DNA of 64,000 nt from Diplonema papillatum (taxonomy: Eukaryota > Euglenozoa > Diplonemea > Diplonemida > Diplonemidae). The notes below the pieces were generated by a model. It ran no database searches. It was not told the origin of the DNA and worked only from the letters and a program-made list of their open reading frames with translations. The DNA lies in NCBI GenBank assembly GCA_030068145.1, contig JAPJBO010000339.1, forward strand, positions 124,001 to 188,000, given 5' to 3'. Position 1 is the stretch's first letter, and each line of letters starts with the position of its first letter. Position numbers and translations under genes: made by a program. Below are positions 21,801-30,241 of the stretch, in pieces.

Positions 21801-24800
21801 AGCAGAGCAAAGGAGAAGACCAAGGGGACGAAGGTAAGTCTGCAACAGAAGTGCCGTGCAACATCAAAGTCAACAAAGCAAACCGAAAAGTTGCTACCCG
21901 CAAGTCAAGGAACCCTGAAGGGACCAACACTCAAGGACACTGCGGCGGAAGAGACGTCTCAGAGAACGACACCTGTCGGTGTTTCAACAGAAGAGGCGGT
22001 GCAGGAGCCCGAACCACCGTTATTAAAGGGGATCTCGTCTCTCGGGTCATGGGATGATAAACTGCCCCCGGCCTGGAAAGACGCCGCGGAGGCGGAGAGC
22101 CTTGGGCAACAGGTCAAAAGCTGCGCAAAAGACAATTCCTCGACACGAGCTGAAGAGTTGGCTCTGGCTGGACACCTGTCTCGGAAGCAATGGGCAGCGA
22201 AGGGCAGAGCAAAGGAGGAGGCACCACAACTAGCCCCATCTCTCGTTTCAGAGCGGCGGAAGTCGGACACACAGGACGCGACGGGCGCAGAGAAGAATCG
22301 CGCAGCGGCAAAGTCGTCGAAGCAAGCCGAACAGCCGCCACACGTTCCAACAGCCGAAGACAGAGCAAAGGAGGCACCACACCTAGCCCCATCTCTTGTT
22401 GTAGAGCGGAAGTCGGGCGGAAAGGACGCGACAGGCGCAAAGAAGAATCGCGCAGCGGCAAAGTCGTCGAAGCAAGCCGAACAGCCGCCACACGTTCCAA
22501 CAGCCGAAGGCAGAGCAAAGGAGGCACCACACCTAGCCCCATCTCTTGTTGCAGAGCGGAAGTCGGGCGGAAAGGACGCGACAGGCGCAAAGAAGAATCG
22601 CGCAGCGGCAAAGTCGTCGAAGCAAGCCGAACAGCCGCCACACGCTCCGACAGCCGAAGGCGGAGCAAAGGAGGAGCCGCCCTCATCAACAGACTCTACG
22701 GGGACTGAGAATAATCTGGCACAAAAGTGCCTCACAAACATACATTCGTCGAAGCAAGCCGAACCGATGCCACTCGCTAGTCAGCGAGCTCAGAAGGCAC
22801 CTACGGTCGTGGGCACTGCGACGGAGCAGACGACTCAAGGAATGAGAACAGCAGAAGCGAAGAAGCAGACAGCGGAACCGCCGTTAGCGGGGATCTGGCC
22901 ACTCGGTTCACAAAACGGTGAACTGCCCCCAGCCGGGAACGCCGCCACAGAGGCGAAGAAGTTCGAGCAGCAGGGCTGCGTAAAAGACAAGTCCTCGAAG
23001 AAGCAAACTGAACAGTCGCCACTCGCTAGACAGCGGTCTCAGAAGCGCTTCCCAGCGAAGGGCAATGCAGAGGAGGAGAAATCACTAGCCTCATCTCTCG
23101 TTTCAAATCAGAGGTCGAGCAGAAAGGACGGCGCGGGCGTGGAGAAGAATCGCGCAAATTCAAAGTCGTCGAAGCAAGCAGATCATTCGCCTCATGCTCC
23201 AACAGCCGAAGGTAGAGCAGAGGAGACAGCCTCGTCAACAGACTCTACGGGGACTGAAAATAATCTGGAACAAAAGTGCCTCGCAAATTCAATTTCGTCG
23301 AAGCAAGCCGAACCGATGCCACTCGTTAGTCAGCGAGCTCCGAAGGCACCAACGGTCGTGGACACTGCGACGGAGCAGACGACTCAAGGAATGAGAACAG
23401 CAGCGAAGAAGCAGACAGCGGAACCACCGTCAACGGGGATCTGGCCACTCGTTTCACAACTAAACGGTGAACTGCCCCCAGCCGGGAACGCCGCCACAGA
23501 GGCGAAGAAGCATACTGAGCCGCCACTCGCTAGACAACGGTCTCAGAAACGTTTACCAGTGAAGGGCAATGCAACGGAGGAGAAATCACTAGCCTCATCT
23601 CTCGTTTCAAAGCGGAGGTCGAGCAGAAGGAACGGCGCGGGCATGGAGAAGAATTGCGCAAATTCAAAGTCATCGAAGCAAGCCAAGCATTCGCCACACG
23701 CTCCAACAGCCGAAGGCAGCGCAGAGGAGGCACCCTCGTCAACAGACTATACAGGGACTGCGAATAATCTGGAGCAAAAGTGCCTCGCAAGTTCAAATTC
23801 GTCGAAGCACGCCGAACCGATGCCACTCGCTAGTCAGCGAGCTCAGACGGCACCACAGGATGGCAAACTACCCCCAGTCGGGAACGATGTCGCAGAGGCG
23901 AAGAACCTGGAACAGCAGGGCTGCGTAAAACCCAAAAAGCTGCCATCCGTCAGCAAGCGATCCGAGAAAACAACCTCGCCGAAGCAAACCGAAAAGCTGC
24001 CACCCGGCAATCCGCGAGCCCAGCAGGGACTGTTGAAGCTTGCACCCGATGGGGACTCATCGCTTAGGTCCAAGCGGACTACATGCAGAAACGGCACCTC
24101 GAAAACGAAGCAGAATTCGGCGCAGCAGCACTGTGCGAAAGCAACCTCGTCGAAGCACGCAAAGTTGTCACCCGCCAATCAGCGAGCGCAGAAGGGACTG
24201 TTAAAGCTTGCACCCAAGGGAGCCTCACCGGTTGCGTCCAAGCGTACACTAGGCGGTAACGACGCCACGAAGACGAAGAAGGATTCGGAACAGCAGCACT
24301 GCACGAAAGCAAACTCGTCGAAGCAAAACAAGAGGCTGCCACCCGGCAATCCGCGAGCCCAGGAGGGACTGTTGAAGCTTGCACCCAAGGGGGACTCACC
24401 GCTTGCATCCAAGCGGAGTAAAGGCAGAAAGAACACCACGAAACCGAAGCAGAATTCGGAACAGCAGCACTGCGCGAAAGCAACCTCGTCGAAGCACGCA
24501 AAGTTGCCGCCCGCCAATCAGCAAGCGCAGAAGGGACTGTTTAAGTTTGCACCCAAGGGGGACTCACCGGTTGAGTCCAAGCGTACAACAGGCGGAAACG
24601 ACGCCACGAAGACGAAGAAGGATTCGGAACAGCAGCATTGTGCGAAAACAACCTCGCCGAAGCAAACCGAAAGGCTGGCACTCTGCCATCAGGAGGGAGG
24701 TGCAGGGCTCACACTGAAGGGAGCCTCGCCACTTGTGTCGAATAATCGGGTGCTCGGCGGAGCCGGCGGCATCGACGCGCGCCAGGCTGCTGCTGCTGCT

Positions 24801-24950
24801 GCTGCTGCTGAAGCAGAAGCCGGTAGCGGTAAAGGGAGACGGCCCGTGCCTCCTCCCGCGGACGCGACGCCCGCCGCAACTGCTGGGGGCCCGGGGGTGG
24901 TCGAGACGTCCGCCGGCAAGCTGATCGCCATGCACCCGGTCACCATGTGA
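15876..24950 (+). CDS. Giant repetitive lysine/serine-rich low-complexity protein, 3,024 residues
   Basis: One uninterrupted frame from ATG 15876 to TGA 24948-24950. Zones: residues 1-160 Arg-rich; about 125-290 three to four copies of a unit around SSQLHSED.FDP..., read in two frames because of an indel near 16560; about 330-545 repeats around CPDEPAPLRSETSFSL and HRGIPGIDW; about 610-950 roughly 54-residue repeats around EWLVMVADHGTEQLRPST; about 950-1150 with poly-Ala runs; about 1200-2000 Lys/Ser-rich repeats including five near-identical 60-residue units; 2000-2950 further KSSKQAE- and KLAPKG-type repeats; then a poly-Ala/Pro C-terminus. I see no signal peptide, membrane helix or known domain, and Cys is sparse. 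The product would be highly basic and disordered. Function is unknown. Repeats in multiples of three also open other frames on both strands, so coding status rests on the single 9-kb frame. It might be one exon of a larger gene. Confidence 0.55.
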   Translation: MKRWLSPWRKTAIHPRRLQLRSAIQPSVACHCARARVREGAPRGGTLSCLASQLLALAGRCPHAPGEASPEGEATRLSTDCDDGRLLLSAALQRPAGHPTPTAAAAAAPRSCGQSSVSTPARRRRSSSFPPDSNVVLSHSTSTRGVRRGTPRLLAPHSCIQRVFLTQLRRRFSSDFTPRFNVVLSHSTSTRAVLRVTPRLLAPHSCIQRMFVTLFRRRRSSNLTPRFNSFDFNTSSPSRHAASQASQLRLEDIFDPVTPSPFFELYPEFQRGSESFDVDTRSRHPATQGSQLHSFDCGLATTNPEPAAGIARFDEPGPVCTATSFLVFYRGPISNNTFLMPIRIRAVSQQAADFTCPEEPAPLRSETSFSLSHRGVPGIDWMQAGPVACPDEPAPLRSEKSFSLPHRGIPGIDWTQAGPVACPDEPPSRSETSFSLFHRGIPGIGWMQAGPHACPDEPAPLRSETSFSLPHRGIPGIDWTQAGPVACPDEPPSRSETSFSLFHRGIPGIGWMQAGPHACPDEPAPLRSETSFSLPHRGIPGIDWTQAGPSLEPRRARKSSARSGATPEPPVAGRKALQGKLDAGRLCSAVGSWFDRDSPVWNVPEWLVMVMGHGTEQLRPSTAALGERHPTGTDELKPKRQHTRKQAKSAEDDTEIVAEWLVMVADHGTEQLRPSTAALGERRPTRTDEPEQSQQHARKQAKSVEDGMGVAAEWLVMVADHGTEQLRPSTAALGERRPTRTDEPEQSQQHARKQAKSVEDEMGVAAEWLVMVADHGTEQLRSSTAAQREERDLYTRDGGERRPTGTDELEQSRQHTRKQAKPAEDEMEIAAELFVVVADHETEQLRPSTAALGERRPTRTGEPEQSQQHARKQAKSAEDEMGVAAALFVVVADHETEPLRPSTAAQREERDLYTRNGGERRPTATDELKQSRQHARKQAKSAEDETEIAEDRTARVTAAAAAAEKVQDPPRSAGDTSSIAEWLASTAVYGTGGQPSASSVAHREKRGLCTRDAGEQCSTGTDELKQSRRRALKQAKSAKGWPILGTEKETDEDGPTAAAAAAAETAQEPPSAGGPSSLAEWLASTAGYGIGGQPSATSSVTHREKRDLCTRDAGEQCSTGSDELKQSQQHTRKQTKSAKGWPILGTEKEPAENRPTAAAAAAAETTQESPSASKKCRAKSTSKQAGPSLATQRAQKGPSIKDRTKKKPKESPSLVSKRMSARNNATGKEANLKPKCRSKSESPKHTEKLPLASQLRSPTTKGRAKETTKKSPSLVSKRMSARNDATGKEANLKPKCRSKSESPKHTEKLPLASQLRSPTTKGRAKETTKKSPSLVSKRMSARNDATGKEANLKPKCRSKSESPKHTEKLPLASQLRSPTTKGRAKETTKKSPSLVSKRMSARNDATGKEANLKPKCRSKSESPKHTEKLPLASQLRSPTTKGRAKETTKKSPSLVSKRMSARNDATGKEANLKPKCRSKSESSKHTEKLPLARKETTKKSPSLVSKRMPARKDATGAKVNLQQKRRAKSKSSEQNKKSPLATQLKSPIVGSRTKKESSTLVPKRMSARKDSTEKEANLKPKCRSKSESPKHTEKLPLASQLRSPTTKGRAKETTKKSPSLVSKRMPARKDATGAKVNLQQKRRAKSKSSEQNKKSPLATQLKSPTVGSRTKKESSTIVPKRKSARKDAAGTKVNLQQKDRTASKSSKQTKTSPLASQLKSPTARCTKEKIKESSSLASKLKTARKGAKVNLQQKDRTASKSSKQTKTSPLASQLKSPTARCTKEKIKESSSLASKPKTARKGTKVNLRQKCCATSKSSKQTKKSPPAAQLTPSTARRRPKEKIKESSSLASKPKSARKGTGAKVNLQQKCRAKLGSSKQAPKLQLATQRAQKGSMVKSSTKEKTKGEKVNLQSKSSKHTETLQLATRRAHKGPTTKSRAKEKTKGTKVNLQSKSSKHTETLQLATRRAHKGPTTKSRAKEKTKGTKVSLQQKCRATSKSTKQTEKLLPASQGTLKGPTLKDTAAEETSQRTTPVGVSTEEAVQEPEPPLLKGISSLGSWDDKLPPAWKDAAEAESLGQQVKSCAKDNSSTRAEELALAGHLSRKQWAAKGRAKEEAPQLAPSLVSERRKSDTQDATGAEKNRAAAKSSKQAEQPPHVPTAEDRAKEAPHLAPSLVVERKSGGKDATGAKKNRAAAKSSKQAEQPPHVPTAEGRAKEAPHLAPSLVAERKSGGKDATGAKKNRAAAKSSKQAEQPPHAPTAEGGAKEEPPSSTDSTGTENNLAQKCLTNIHSSKQAEPMPLASQRAQKAPTVVGTATEQTTQGMRTAEAKKQTAEPPLAGIWPLGSQNGELPPAGNAATEAKKFEQQGCVKDKSSKKQTEQSPLARQRSQKRFPAKGNAEEEKSLASSLVSNQRSSRKDGAGVEKNRANSKSSKQADHSPHAPTAEGRAEETASSTDSTGTENNLEQKCLANSISSKQAEPMPLVSQRAPKAPTVVDTATEQTTQGMRTAAKKQTAEPPSTGIWPLVSQLNGELPPAGNAATEAKKHTEPPLARQRSQKRLPVKGNATEEKSLASSLVSKRRSSRRNGAGMEKNCANSKSSKQAKHSPHAPTAEGSAEEAPSSTDYTGTANNLEQKCLASSNSSKHAEPMPLASQRAQTAPQDGKLPPVGNDVAEAKNLEQQGCVKPKKLPSVSKRSEKTTSPKQTEKLPPGNPRAQQGLLKLAPDGDSSLRSKRTTCRNGTSKTKQNSAQQHCAKATSSKHAKLSPANQRAQKGLLKLAPKGASPVASKRTLGGNDATKTKKDSEQQHCTKANSSKQNKRLPPGNPRAQEGLLKLAPKGDSPLASKRSKGRKNTTKPKQNSEQQHCAKATSSKHAKLPPANQQAQKGLFKFAPKGDSPVESKRTTGGNDATKTKKDSEQQHCAKTTSPKQTERLALCHQEGGAGLTLKGASPLVSNNRVLGGAGGIDARQAAAAAAAAEAEAGSGKGRRPVPPPADATPAATAGGPGVVETSAGKLIAMHPVTM
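17040..17520 (+). repeat. Roughly 96- and 93-bp alternating repeats within the giant frame
   Basis: Two slightly different units alternate (…gttgcttgccccgatgaacc… and …catgcttgccccgatgaacc…) to make a higher-order unit of about 189 bp, seen about two and a half times. All are in frame with the 3,024-codon reading. Confidence 0.85.
17690..18730 (+). repeat. In-frame 150-220-bp repeats with gaccatgggaccgaacaact core
   Basis: At least six units. Some carry an extra piece with cgcgaggaacgtgacctct. They encode the EWL...STAALGERRPT...ARKQAKS motif and keep the frame throughout. Related decayed units continue to about 19370, around GCC/GCT runs for poly-Ala. Confidence 0.85.
19505..20360 (+). repeat. 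180-bp near-identical coding repeats
   Basis: Units begin at about 19505, 19685, 19865, 20045 and 20225 with tctccatctctcgtttcaaa, and differ by only a few bases. Diverged relatives continue at about 20367, 20544 and 20721. Near identity at DNA level, including synonymous sites, points to recent unequal crossing-over or gene conversion rather than long selection on protein sequence. Confidence 0.92.
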
Positions 24951-24954
24951 GCCG

Positions 24955-25735
24955 CAGGACCGTATTTTACCGGCCGTTGTTCAGGACCGCATTAGACCAT
25001 TATTCAGGACCGTATTTTACCGGCCGTTGTTCAGGACCGCATTAGACCATTATTCAGGACCGTATTTTACCGGCCGTTGTTCAGGACCGCATTAGACCAT
25101 TATTCAGAACCGTATTTTACCGGCCATTTTTCAGGACCGTCTTTTACCGGCCAGTTTTCAGGACCGTATTTTACCGGCCGTTGTTCAGGGCTGCATTAGA
25201 CCATTGTTCAAGACTGTATTTTACCGGCCATTTTCAGGACCGTATCTTACCGGCCGTCAGGGCCGCATTAGACCATTATTCAGGACCGTATTTTACCGGC
25301 CGTTGTTCAGGACCGCATTAGACCATTATTCAGGACCGTATTTTACCGGCCAGTTTTCAGGACCGTATTTTACCGGCCGTTGTTCAGGGCTGCATTAGAC
25401 CATTGTTCAAGACTGTATTTTACCGGCCATTTTCAGGACCGTATCTTACCGGCCGTCAGGGCCGCATTAGACCATTATTCAGGACCGTATTTTACCGGCC
25501 GTTGTTCAGGACCGCATTAGACCATTATTCAGAACCGTATTTTACCGGCCATTTTTCAGGACCGTCTTTTACCGGCCAGTTTTCAGGACCGTATTTTACC
25601 GGCCGTTGTTCAGGGCTGCATTAGACCATTGTTCAAGACTGTATTTTACCGGCCATTTTCAGGACCGTATTTTACCGGCCGTCAGGGCCGCATTAGACCA
25701 TTATTCAGGACCGTATTTTACCGGCCATTTTTTTT
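24955..25735. repeat. 50-bp satellite starting 4 bp after the giant frame's stop
   Basis: The unit is ggaccgtattttaccggccg, then ttgttcaggaccgcatta, then gaccattattca. Variants lack one half, creating a higher-order unit of about 199 bp (identical segments at 25204, 25403 and about 25606). The array starts directly behind the TGA at 24948-24950 and would lie in the 3' untranslated region if that frame is expressed. Confidence 0.93.
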
Positions 25736-26047
25736 CCGTACGTATCCGCCCCTGCCCTGGAACTGCATCGAATTGCCTATTCCACGCGTGGCGACTAACG
25801 CGTGGACACTTCTTTTTCCGTTGGTATATCACGAAGGGGATGCAGTCCTGGTAACCTGTCGAGTTTCCCGTGTTTTGGGCGCACCTTCCGTGTGACGATG
25901 CCGCGAAATACTAATTTCGCGGTGCGCGGCACTTGTGCGCGTTTGTAGCAGGCGCGGGGTGAGGTCGCGCTCAGTGGATGCATCGCACGTGCCGCCCTGT
26001 TTGCTGTTTGCACTGTTTGCTGTTTGCACTGGTTCCACATGAAACCG
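25736..26047. other. Gene-free stretch with dispersed repeat H
   Basis: 25755-25782 (ggaactgcatcgaattgcct) recurs at 47722-47745 and, diverged, at 56430-56455. No gene is seen. Confidence 0.5.
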
Positions 26048-26345
26048 CCAGTTGTTCGCTGGGGTTTCTAGTAGGACGCCGCGTTCTGTGGATGCACTGT
26101 GGGTGTCGCCCTGCTCCGGGTGGACATTCCAGAGCAGAGCATCACCAGTTGCTCGCTGGGGTTTCTAGTACGACGCCGCGTTCTGTGGATGCACTGTGGG
26201 TGTCGCCCTGCTCCGGGTGGACATTCCAGAGCAGAGCATCACCAGTTGTTCGCTGGGGTTTCTAGTACGACGCCGCGTTCTGGGGATGCACTGTGGGTGT
26301 CGCCCTGCTCCGGGTGGACATTCCAGAGCAGAGCACCGCCAGTTG
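26048..26345. repeat. 97-bp tandem repeat, three copies and a partial
   Basis: The word ccagttgttcgctggg starts units at 26048, 26145, 26242 and 26339, an exact 97-bp period with very few differences. Confidence 0.95.
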
Positions 26346-27160
26346 TTCGCTGGGTTAAGTCCTGGGTGACGCCCAGTTGCGCACCTCCAGTGAACAGAAC
26401 TTGTGCCCTGGAGATTGTTGGTTGCTTCTGTGGCAGCATTCGGTGGTGAGTTGCAGTATCGTCCTGTTTACACTGTTTTGACGTGGGGTTCGAGTCTCCG
26501 GATGGTGTTCTACGTGGCAGTCGGGCTTGGTAGAGACATCTGAATCCACGTGCGATGTGTCCTTTCGGTTTATAATGTACCCAGCCCCCGTGTTTAGGTG
26601 TCACTTTTGTGCATCAACGCAGCGAGACAAGAGTATTGCAGAGGCTAAGCCCCCGCTTTGCTAGTCAGCGAGCGTACAACGAGCCAATCCCCCCATGAAT
26701 AAGGGCCGCGCAAAAGAAGCATCCCCTCCTGTAAAGTATCAGACTTAAGTGCCTGGCAGGGCCAAGCAGGTACCGTTGGACGGCGGAATGCAAACAGGTT
26801 AACTTGCACGTACAAAAGTAGTAGTACTGTGACCCTGAAGGACAAACGTTCCGATCCAACTACATGCTAGTCCGAGAAGACCCCCCCCTCGCGCCCCCCC
26901 CGCTCTGCCTAAACATTAAACTAAGATATTCCCCCCAAGAGAGTGATTCCTAGTACACAGACCCTGGCTCTGGTTTTGTCGGGAAAGACTGTGGCCAAAA
27001 CTGACGATTTCCCCCCCGTCGCACAATCAAACATTCTCCTGCTCTGGTGGAAAATTGGGCGATTATCCACCAGATCGCAGGTCCAAACAACGGAGCGGTG
27101 CCCTTTCCGCACACAAGGGGGAACGGCTGCCTCCTTGATGGGGTTACCACAGGGTCGGGG
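26346..27160. other. Gene-free stretch
   Basis: Unique sequence with C-rich patches and one AC-rich motif copy (26905-26935). I see no supported gene. Confidence 0.45.
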
Positions 27161-27164
27161 GCCC

Positions 27165-27310
27165 GAGCAGCAGAGCGCTTCTCTCCTGCCTTTCAGCGTG
27201 GCTTGTGGGTTTGACGCCCGAAGCCTCCCGTGTTTTAGGGCGGGTGGTAGAAGATCGCTGTGTCTGACATGAGCCCGCGAGCGTTTAACCACATCAGGCC
27301 ACTGAGACCA
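27165..27310 (-). rRNA. LSU rRNA fragment, internally deleted
   Basis: Read minus, it repeats 36105-36245: cagcgatcttctac, then a degraded version of the universally conserved CCGTCTTGAAACACGG, then gtcaaacccacaagcc. About 25 bases of the conserved CCAAGGAGTCTAAC region are missing. Confidence 0.6.
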
Positions 27311-27867
27311 CGAGATAGAAACAATCGAGCTTGTGTAAACCAGGAGGGTTGTCACCCCCCCCGCGGGAAATTGGGCAGTTCACCACCAGAACTGTCCAAT
27401 TGTCGCGTGAGTGTTAACTCAGGGTTCTGGAATCGAACCCCCGTTTTCTTTTAGCTGGAGACTCTTCTGATGCAGGGTATCGCTACGGGATTCTCGGCGA
27501 CAAAAATAAGGCCTCGCGACTGAAAGCACAACCGGAGGTCCGTTACGTGTAACCGCCACCTTCAACAACACGTTGCTAACAATCTCCAGTGGCCGAGAGT
27601 CATTCCGAGGACTTAGGCTTTCCCCGAGTTTCAAGCGATCTTTCACTCTGAAATAAGTCAACCTAAGGCAGGCTGGCAGATGGCTGACGAGCACCATGGC
27701 GCAAGACTGTAAGTTGTCTAAGTCCACATCGCCAGCCCACGCGTCCTGGTGAGGAAGTATCCGTTTCACCGAGGAGGCACCGCTTCTCCCTGAAGCCACC
27801 ACACAAACCACGTACACTGCGCTCACAACGAGTTGCCTCTCATCGTTCATTCCACACCCAACACCTC

Positions 27868-27913
<46 letters not shown>

Positions 27914-28059
27914 TCTCACTCCCTCAAGTCCTCAACGTCGACTCTTTTGGGGTTCTTTGTTCCCGTTCCAGTTTTCTTACCGCTTGTTTACGTCGAGACC
28001 CATATCGGGAAACCAAAAAGAGGACTTCCCTGGTGGACACGTCCAGGTGAGTTCCGCTA
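27311..28059. other. Gene-free stretch with (CT)n microsatellite
   Basis: 27868-27911 is a (CT)n run of about 22 units. Other frames here resemble no protein. Confidence 0.5.
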
Positions 28060-28175
28060 GTGCACACGAACAAAATGGTAGTTGGCACCGTGTTACATAA
28101 ACTTGTTGAAGCAGGCGAGCCTGCTTGAACGAGTTTATGTAACACGCTGCCAACTACCATTATGTTCGTGCGCAC
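28060..28175. repeat. Near-perfect hairpin with 56-bp arms
   Basis: The left arm 28060-28115 and right arm 28120-28175 are reverse complements with 5 mismatches, separated by a 4-base loop (cgag). The arm sequence (ggtagttggca... gtgttacataaact) belongs to dispersed repeat J, also seen at 28625-28690, 32026-32095 and 32160-32225, and inverted at 45237-45300. Confidence 0.92.
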
Positions 28176-28204
28176 CAGCAGTGTGCACACAAACAACACA
28201 CCCA

Positions 28205-28570
28205 ACCCGCAAAACCCCGCAGAATTGGCCCGGGGGGCAATTCCTTAAGGAATGGCCCGGGGGGCAATTCCTTAAGGAAAACATCAGAAAATCCAAGCGG
28301 GGCGTCACGAGAAATCCAAACTCGAAACCTACCACTCAGGTGCCCATAAAATGCTCCAAAACGGCGGGAAAAGTGGTCAGACGCTCGTTTAGGCTGAAAT
28401 AATGGCTGCAGAATGCGAAAACAAGGCCAACTCACCCCCACCAGCCAATTCCTAGGCAATTCCTTAAGAAAATTCAGAAAGAAGGACGGAGGCATGGGGA
28501 GGTCGGAAAAGCAACGCCGGGAGATGTCTCTCACTCAGGTCCTTCTCGAGGCCCACCCGGAGACTCTAAA
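28205..28570 (+). pseudogene. Importin-beta 5'-end copy 0 (upstream region and first codons)
   Basis: It contains the gcagaattggcccggggg leader word in two tandem copies with caattccttaaggaa, and the start ATG at 28524 followed by SLTQVLLEA. The homology then breaks and the frame is lost. It is the most decayed of four partial copies of the importin 5' end. Confidence 0.7.
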
Positions 28571-28739
28571 ATCCCGGATTCTCAAGCGAACTTTAGCTTT
28601 AAAAACCCTGGTAGTTAAAAAAAGGCAGCGTGCTACATGAACAAACAGCCCAAGCAGGGTGAGTCACGCTAGTGCGGGCAAACAACCCACACCACGCAAA
28701 AAACCTCAACCGATCTCAAAACGAACTCTTCTCGGCTCT

Positions 28740-29256
28740 GAAATACTCTGAAAACCCGCAGAGTTGGCCCGGGGAAAGAAGGAAGGAGGCGTGGGGTCGG
28801 AAAAAGCAACGCCAAGATGTCTCTCACTCAGATCCTCCTCGAGGCCCAGAGCTCCCCGACCTCAGCTGTTGAAGATCTACGCGCTAAACTTAAGCATATC
28901 ACTCAGCGCAGGAAAAGAAAGCAACAGCGATGCTCCTGGTAACGGCGAGTGAACAGGGCAGAGCCCAAGCCTGAACCGGTGTTCTACGGATATCCGGAAT
29001 GTGGCGCAAGCTGCTTGGGGACACGACAGCGCGATGAGGGAGCGGGCGCAGGCGCAGATCAACGCCGCGCAGAACGGAACATCGAGCGGTACCTCGGCTC
29101 GCTGATGCAGGAGCTCAGCGACGAGTCGAAGCCGGAGGCCTCGCGACAGCTCGCGGGCAGCTTGCTCAAGAACACGATGGTCAGCAGGGACGCGGTCAAG
29201 AGGGCAGCCATCGGTCCAACAGTGCCCCAATTCGCAAAAAGGAGACTCAAGTGAAC
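28740..29256 (+). pseudogene. Importin-beta 5'-end copy 1, interrupted by LSU rDNA
   Basis: The ATG is at 28817, followed by SLTQILLEAQS. At 28856-29024 a 169-base piece of LSU rRNA interrupts the exon, after which the importin text resumes exactly (gacagcgcgatgag). Removing the insert gives a 416-bp spacing to copy 2's ATG, the same as between copy 3 and the real gene. A 1-base deletion near 29073 further breaks the frame. The copy ends, like copies 2 and 3, with a foreign tail instead of the HEAT-repeat coding sequence. Confidence 0.88.
28856..29024 (+). rRNA. LSU rRNA 5'-end fragment inserted in an importin exon copy
   Basis: The text cttaagcatatcactcagcg, followed by aggaaaagaaa and gtaacggcgagtgaacaggg, is the conserved 5' start of eukaryotic LSU rRNA. 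About 30 bases before it may be the end of ITS2. The fragment ends in D1 at gcttggggacac. An inverted copy with the same beginning (ccgacc...gctgttgaagatc) lies at 35160-35340. It is too short to be functional. Confidence 0.9.
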
Positions 29257-29319
29257 TCACCTCTCAAAAGCAACACGTTGAACTTACACTCAAAAAAAGA
29301 AAAAAAACGTCATTTGATC

Positions 29320-29671
29320 TCAAACGAACTTTAAATCCAAAAACCGCAGAATTGGCCCGGGGAAAGAAGGTGGGGAGGTCGGAAAAAGCAACGCCGGGAA
29401 GATGTCTCTCACTCAGATCCTCCTCGAGGCCCAGAGCTCCGACAGCGCGATGAGGGAGCGGGCGCAGGCGCAGATCGACGCCGCGCAGAACGGGAACATC
29501 GAGCAGTACCTCGGCTCGCTGATGCAGGAGCTCAGCGACGAGTCGAAGCCGGAGGCCTCGCGACAGCTCGCGGGCAGCTTGCTCAAGAACACGATGGTCA
29601 GCAGGGACGCGGTCAAGAGGGCAGCCATCGGTCCAACAGTGCCCCAATTCGCAAAAAGGAGACTCAAGTGA
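29320..29671 (+). pseudogene. Importin-beta 5'-end copy 2 (truncated, 90 codons open)
   Basis: It repeats the importin upstream region and first about 65 codons (ATG 29402) without frame damage, then switches to AAIGPTVPQFAKRRLK and stop. A short protein carrying only the first HEAT/IBN portion could be made, but the same foreign tail in three copies shows it is a duplication scar. The upstream part, with the ccgcagaattggcccgggg word, may retain promoter or leader function. Confidence 0.82.
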
Positions 29672-29744
29672 ACTCACCTCTCAAAAGCAACACGTTGAAC
29701 TTACACTCAAAAAAAGAAAAAAAACGTCATTTGATCTCAAACGA

Positions 29745-30084
29745 ACTTTAAATCCAAAAACCGCAGAATTGGCCCGGGGAAAGAAGGAAGGAGGCGGGGA
29801 GGTCGGAAAAAGCAACGCCGGGAAGATGTCTCTCACTCAGATCCTCCTCGAGGCCCAGAGCTCCGACAGCGCGATGAGGGAGCGGGCGCAGGCGCAGATC
29901 GACGCCGCGCAGAACGGGAACATCGAGCAGTACCTCGGCTCGCTGATGCAGGAGCTCAGCGACGAGTCGAAGCCGGAGGCCTCGCGAGCAGCTTGCTCAA
30001 GAACACGATGGTCAGCAGGGACGCGGTCAAGAGGGCAGCCATCGGTCCAACAGTGCCCCAATTCGCAAAAAGGAGACTCAAGTG
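29745..30084 (+). pseudogene. Importin-beta 5'-end copy 3 (frameshifted)
   Basis: The ATG at 29826 lies 416 bp before the true start. About a dozen bases are deleted around 29988 (cgcgagcagcttgc against the intact acagctcgcgggcagc), shifting the frame before the foreign tail. The repeat of upstream sequence continues seamlessly into the real gene's 5' flank. Confidence 0.85.
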
Positions 30085-30241
30085 AACTCACCTCTCAAAA
30101 GCAACACGTTGAACTTACACTCAAAAAAAGAAAAAAAACGTCATTTGATCTCAAACGAACTTTAAGTCCAAAAACCGCAGAATTGGCCCGGGGAAAGAAG
30201 GAAGGAGGCGTGGGGAGGTCGGAAAAAGCAACGCCGGGAAG

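Noticed and set aside
26430-26510. tRNA gene with a B-box-like ggggttcgagtctcc
   Set aside because: The T-arm pairs, but there is no proper A box, acceptor stem or anticodon arm at the right spacing.
27415-27450. Minus-strand tRNA 3' half (cgggggttcgattcc)
   Set aside because: The T-stem does not pair beyond two bases and no 5' half is present.
28855-29028. Target-site duplication (cgac) around the LSU insertion
   Set aside because: The left cgac is also present inside the inverted LSU copy at 35330, so it belongs to the insert and cannot be counted as a duplication.
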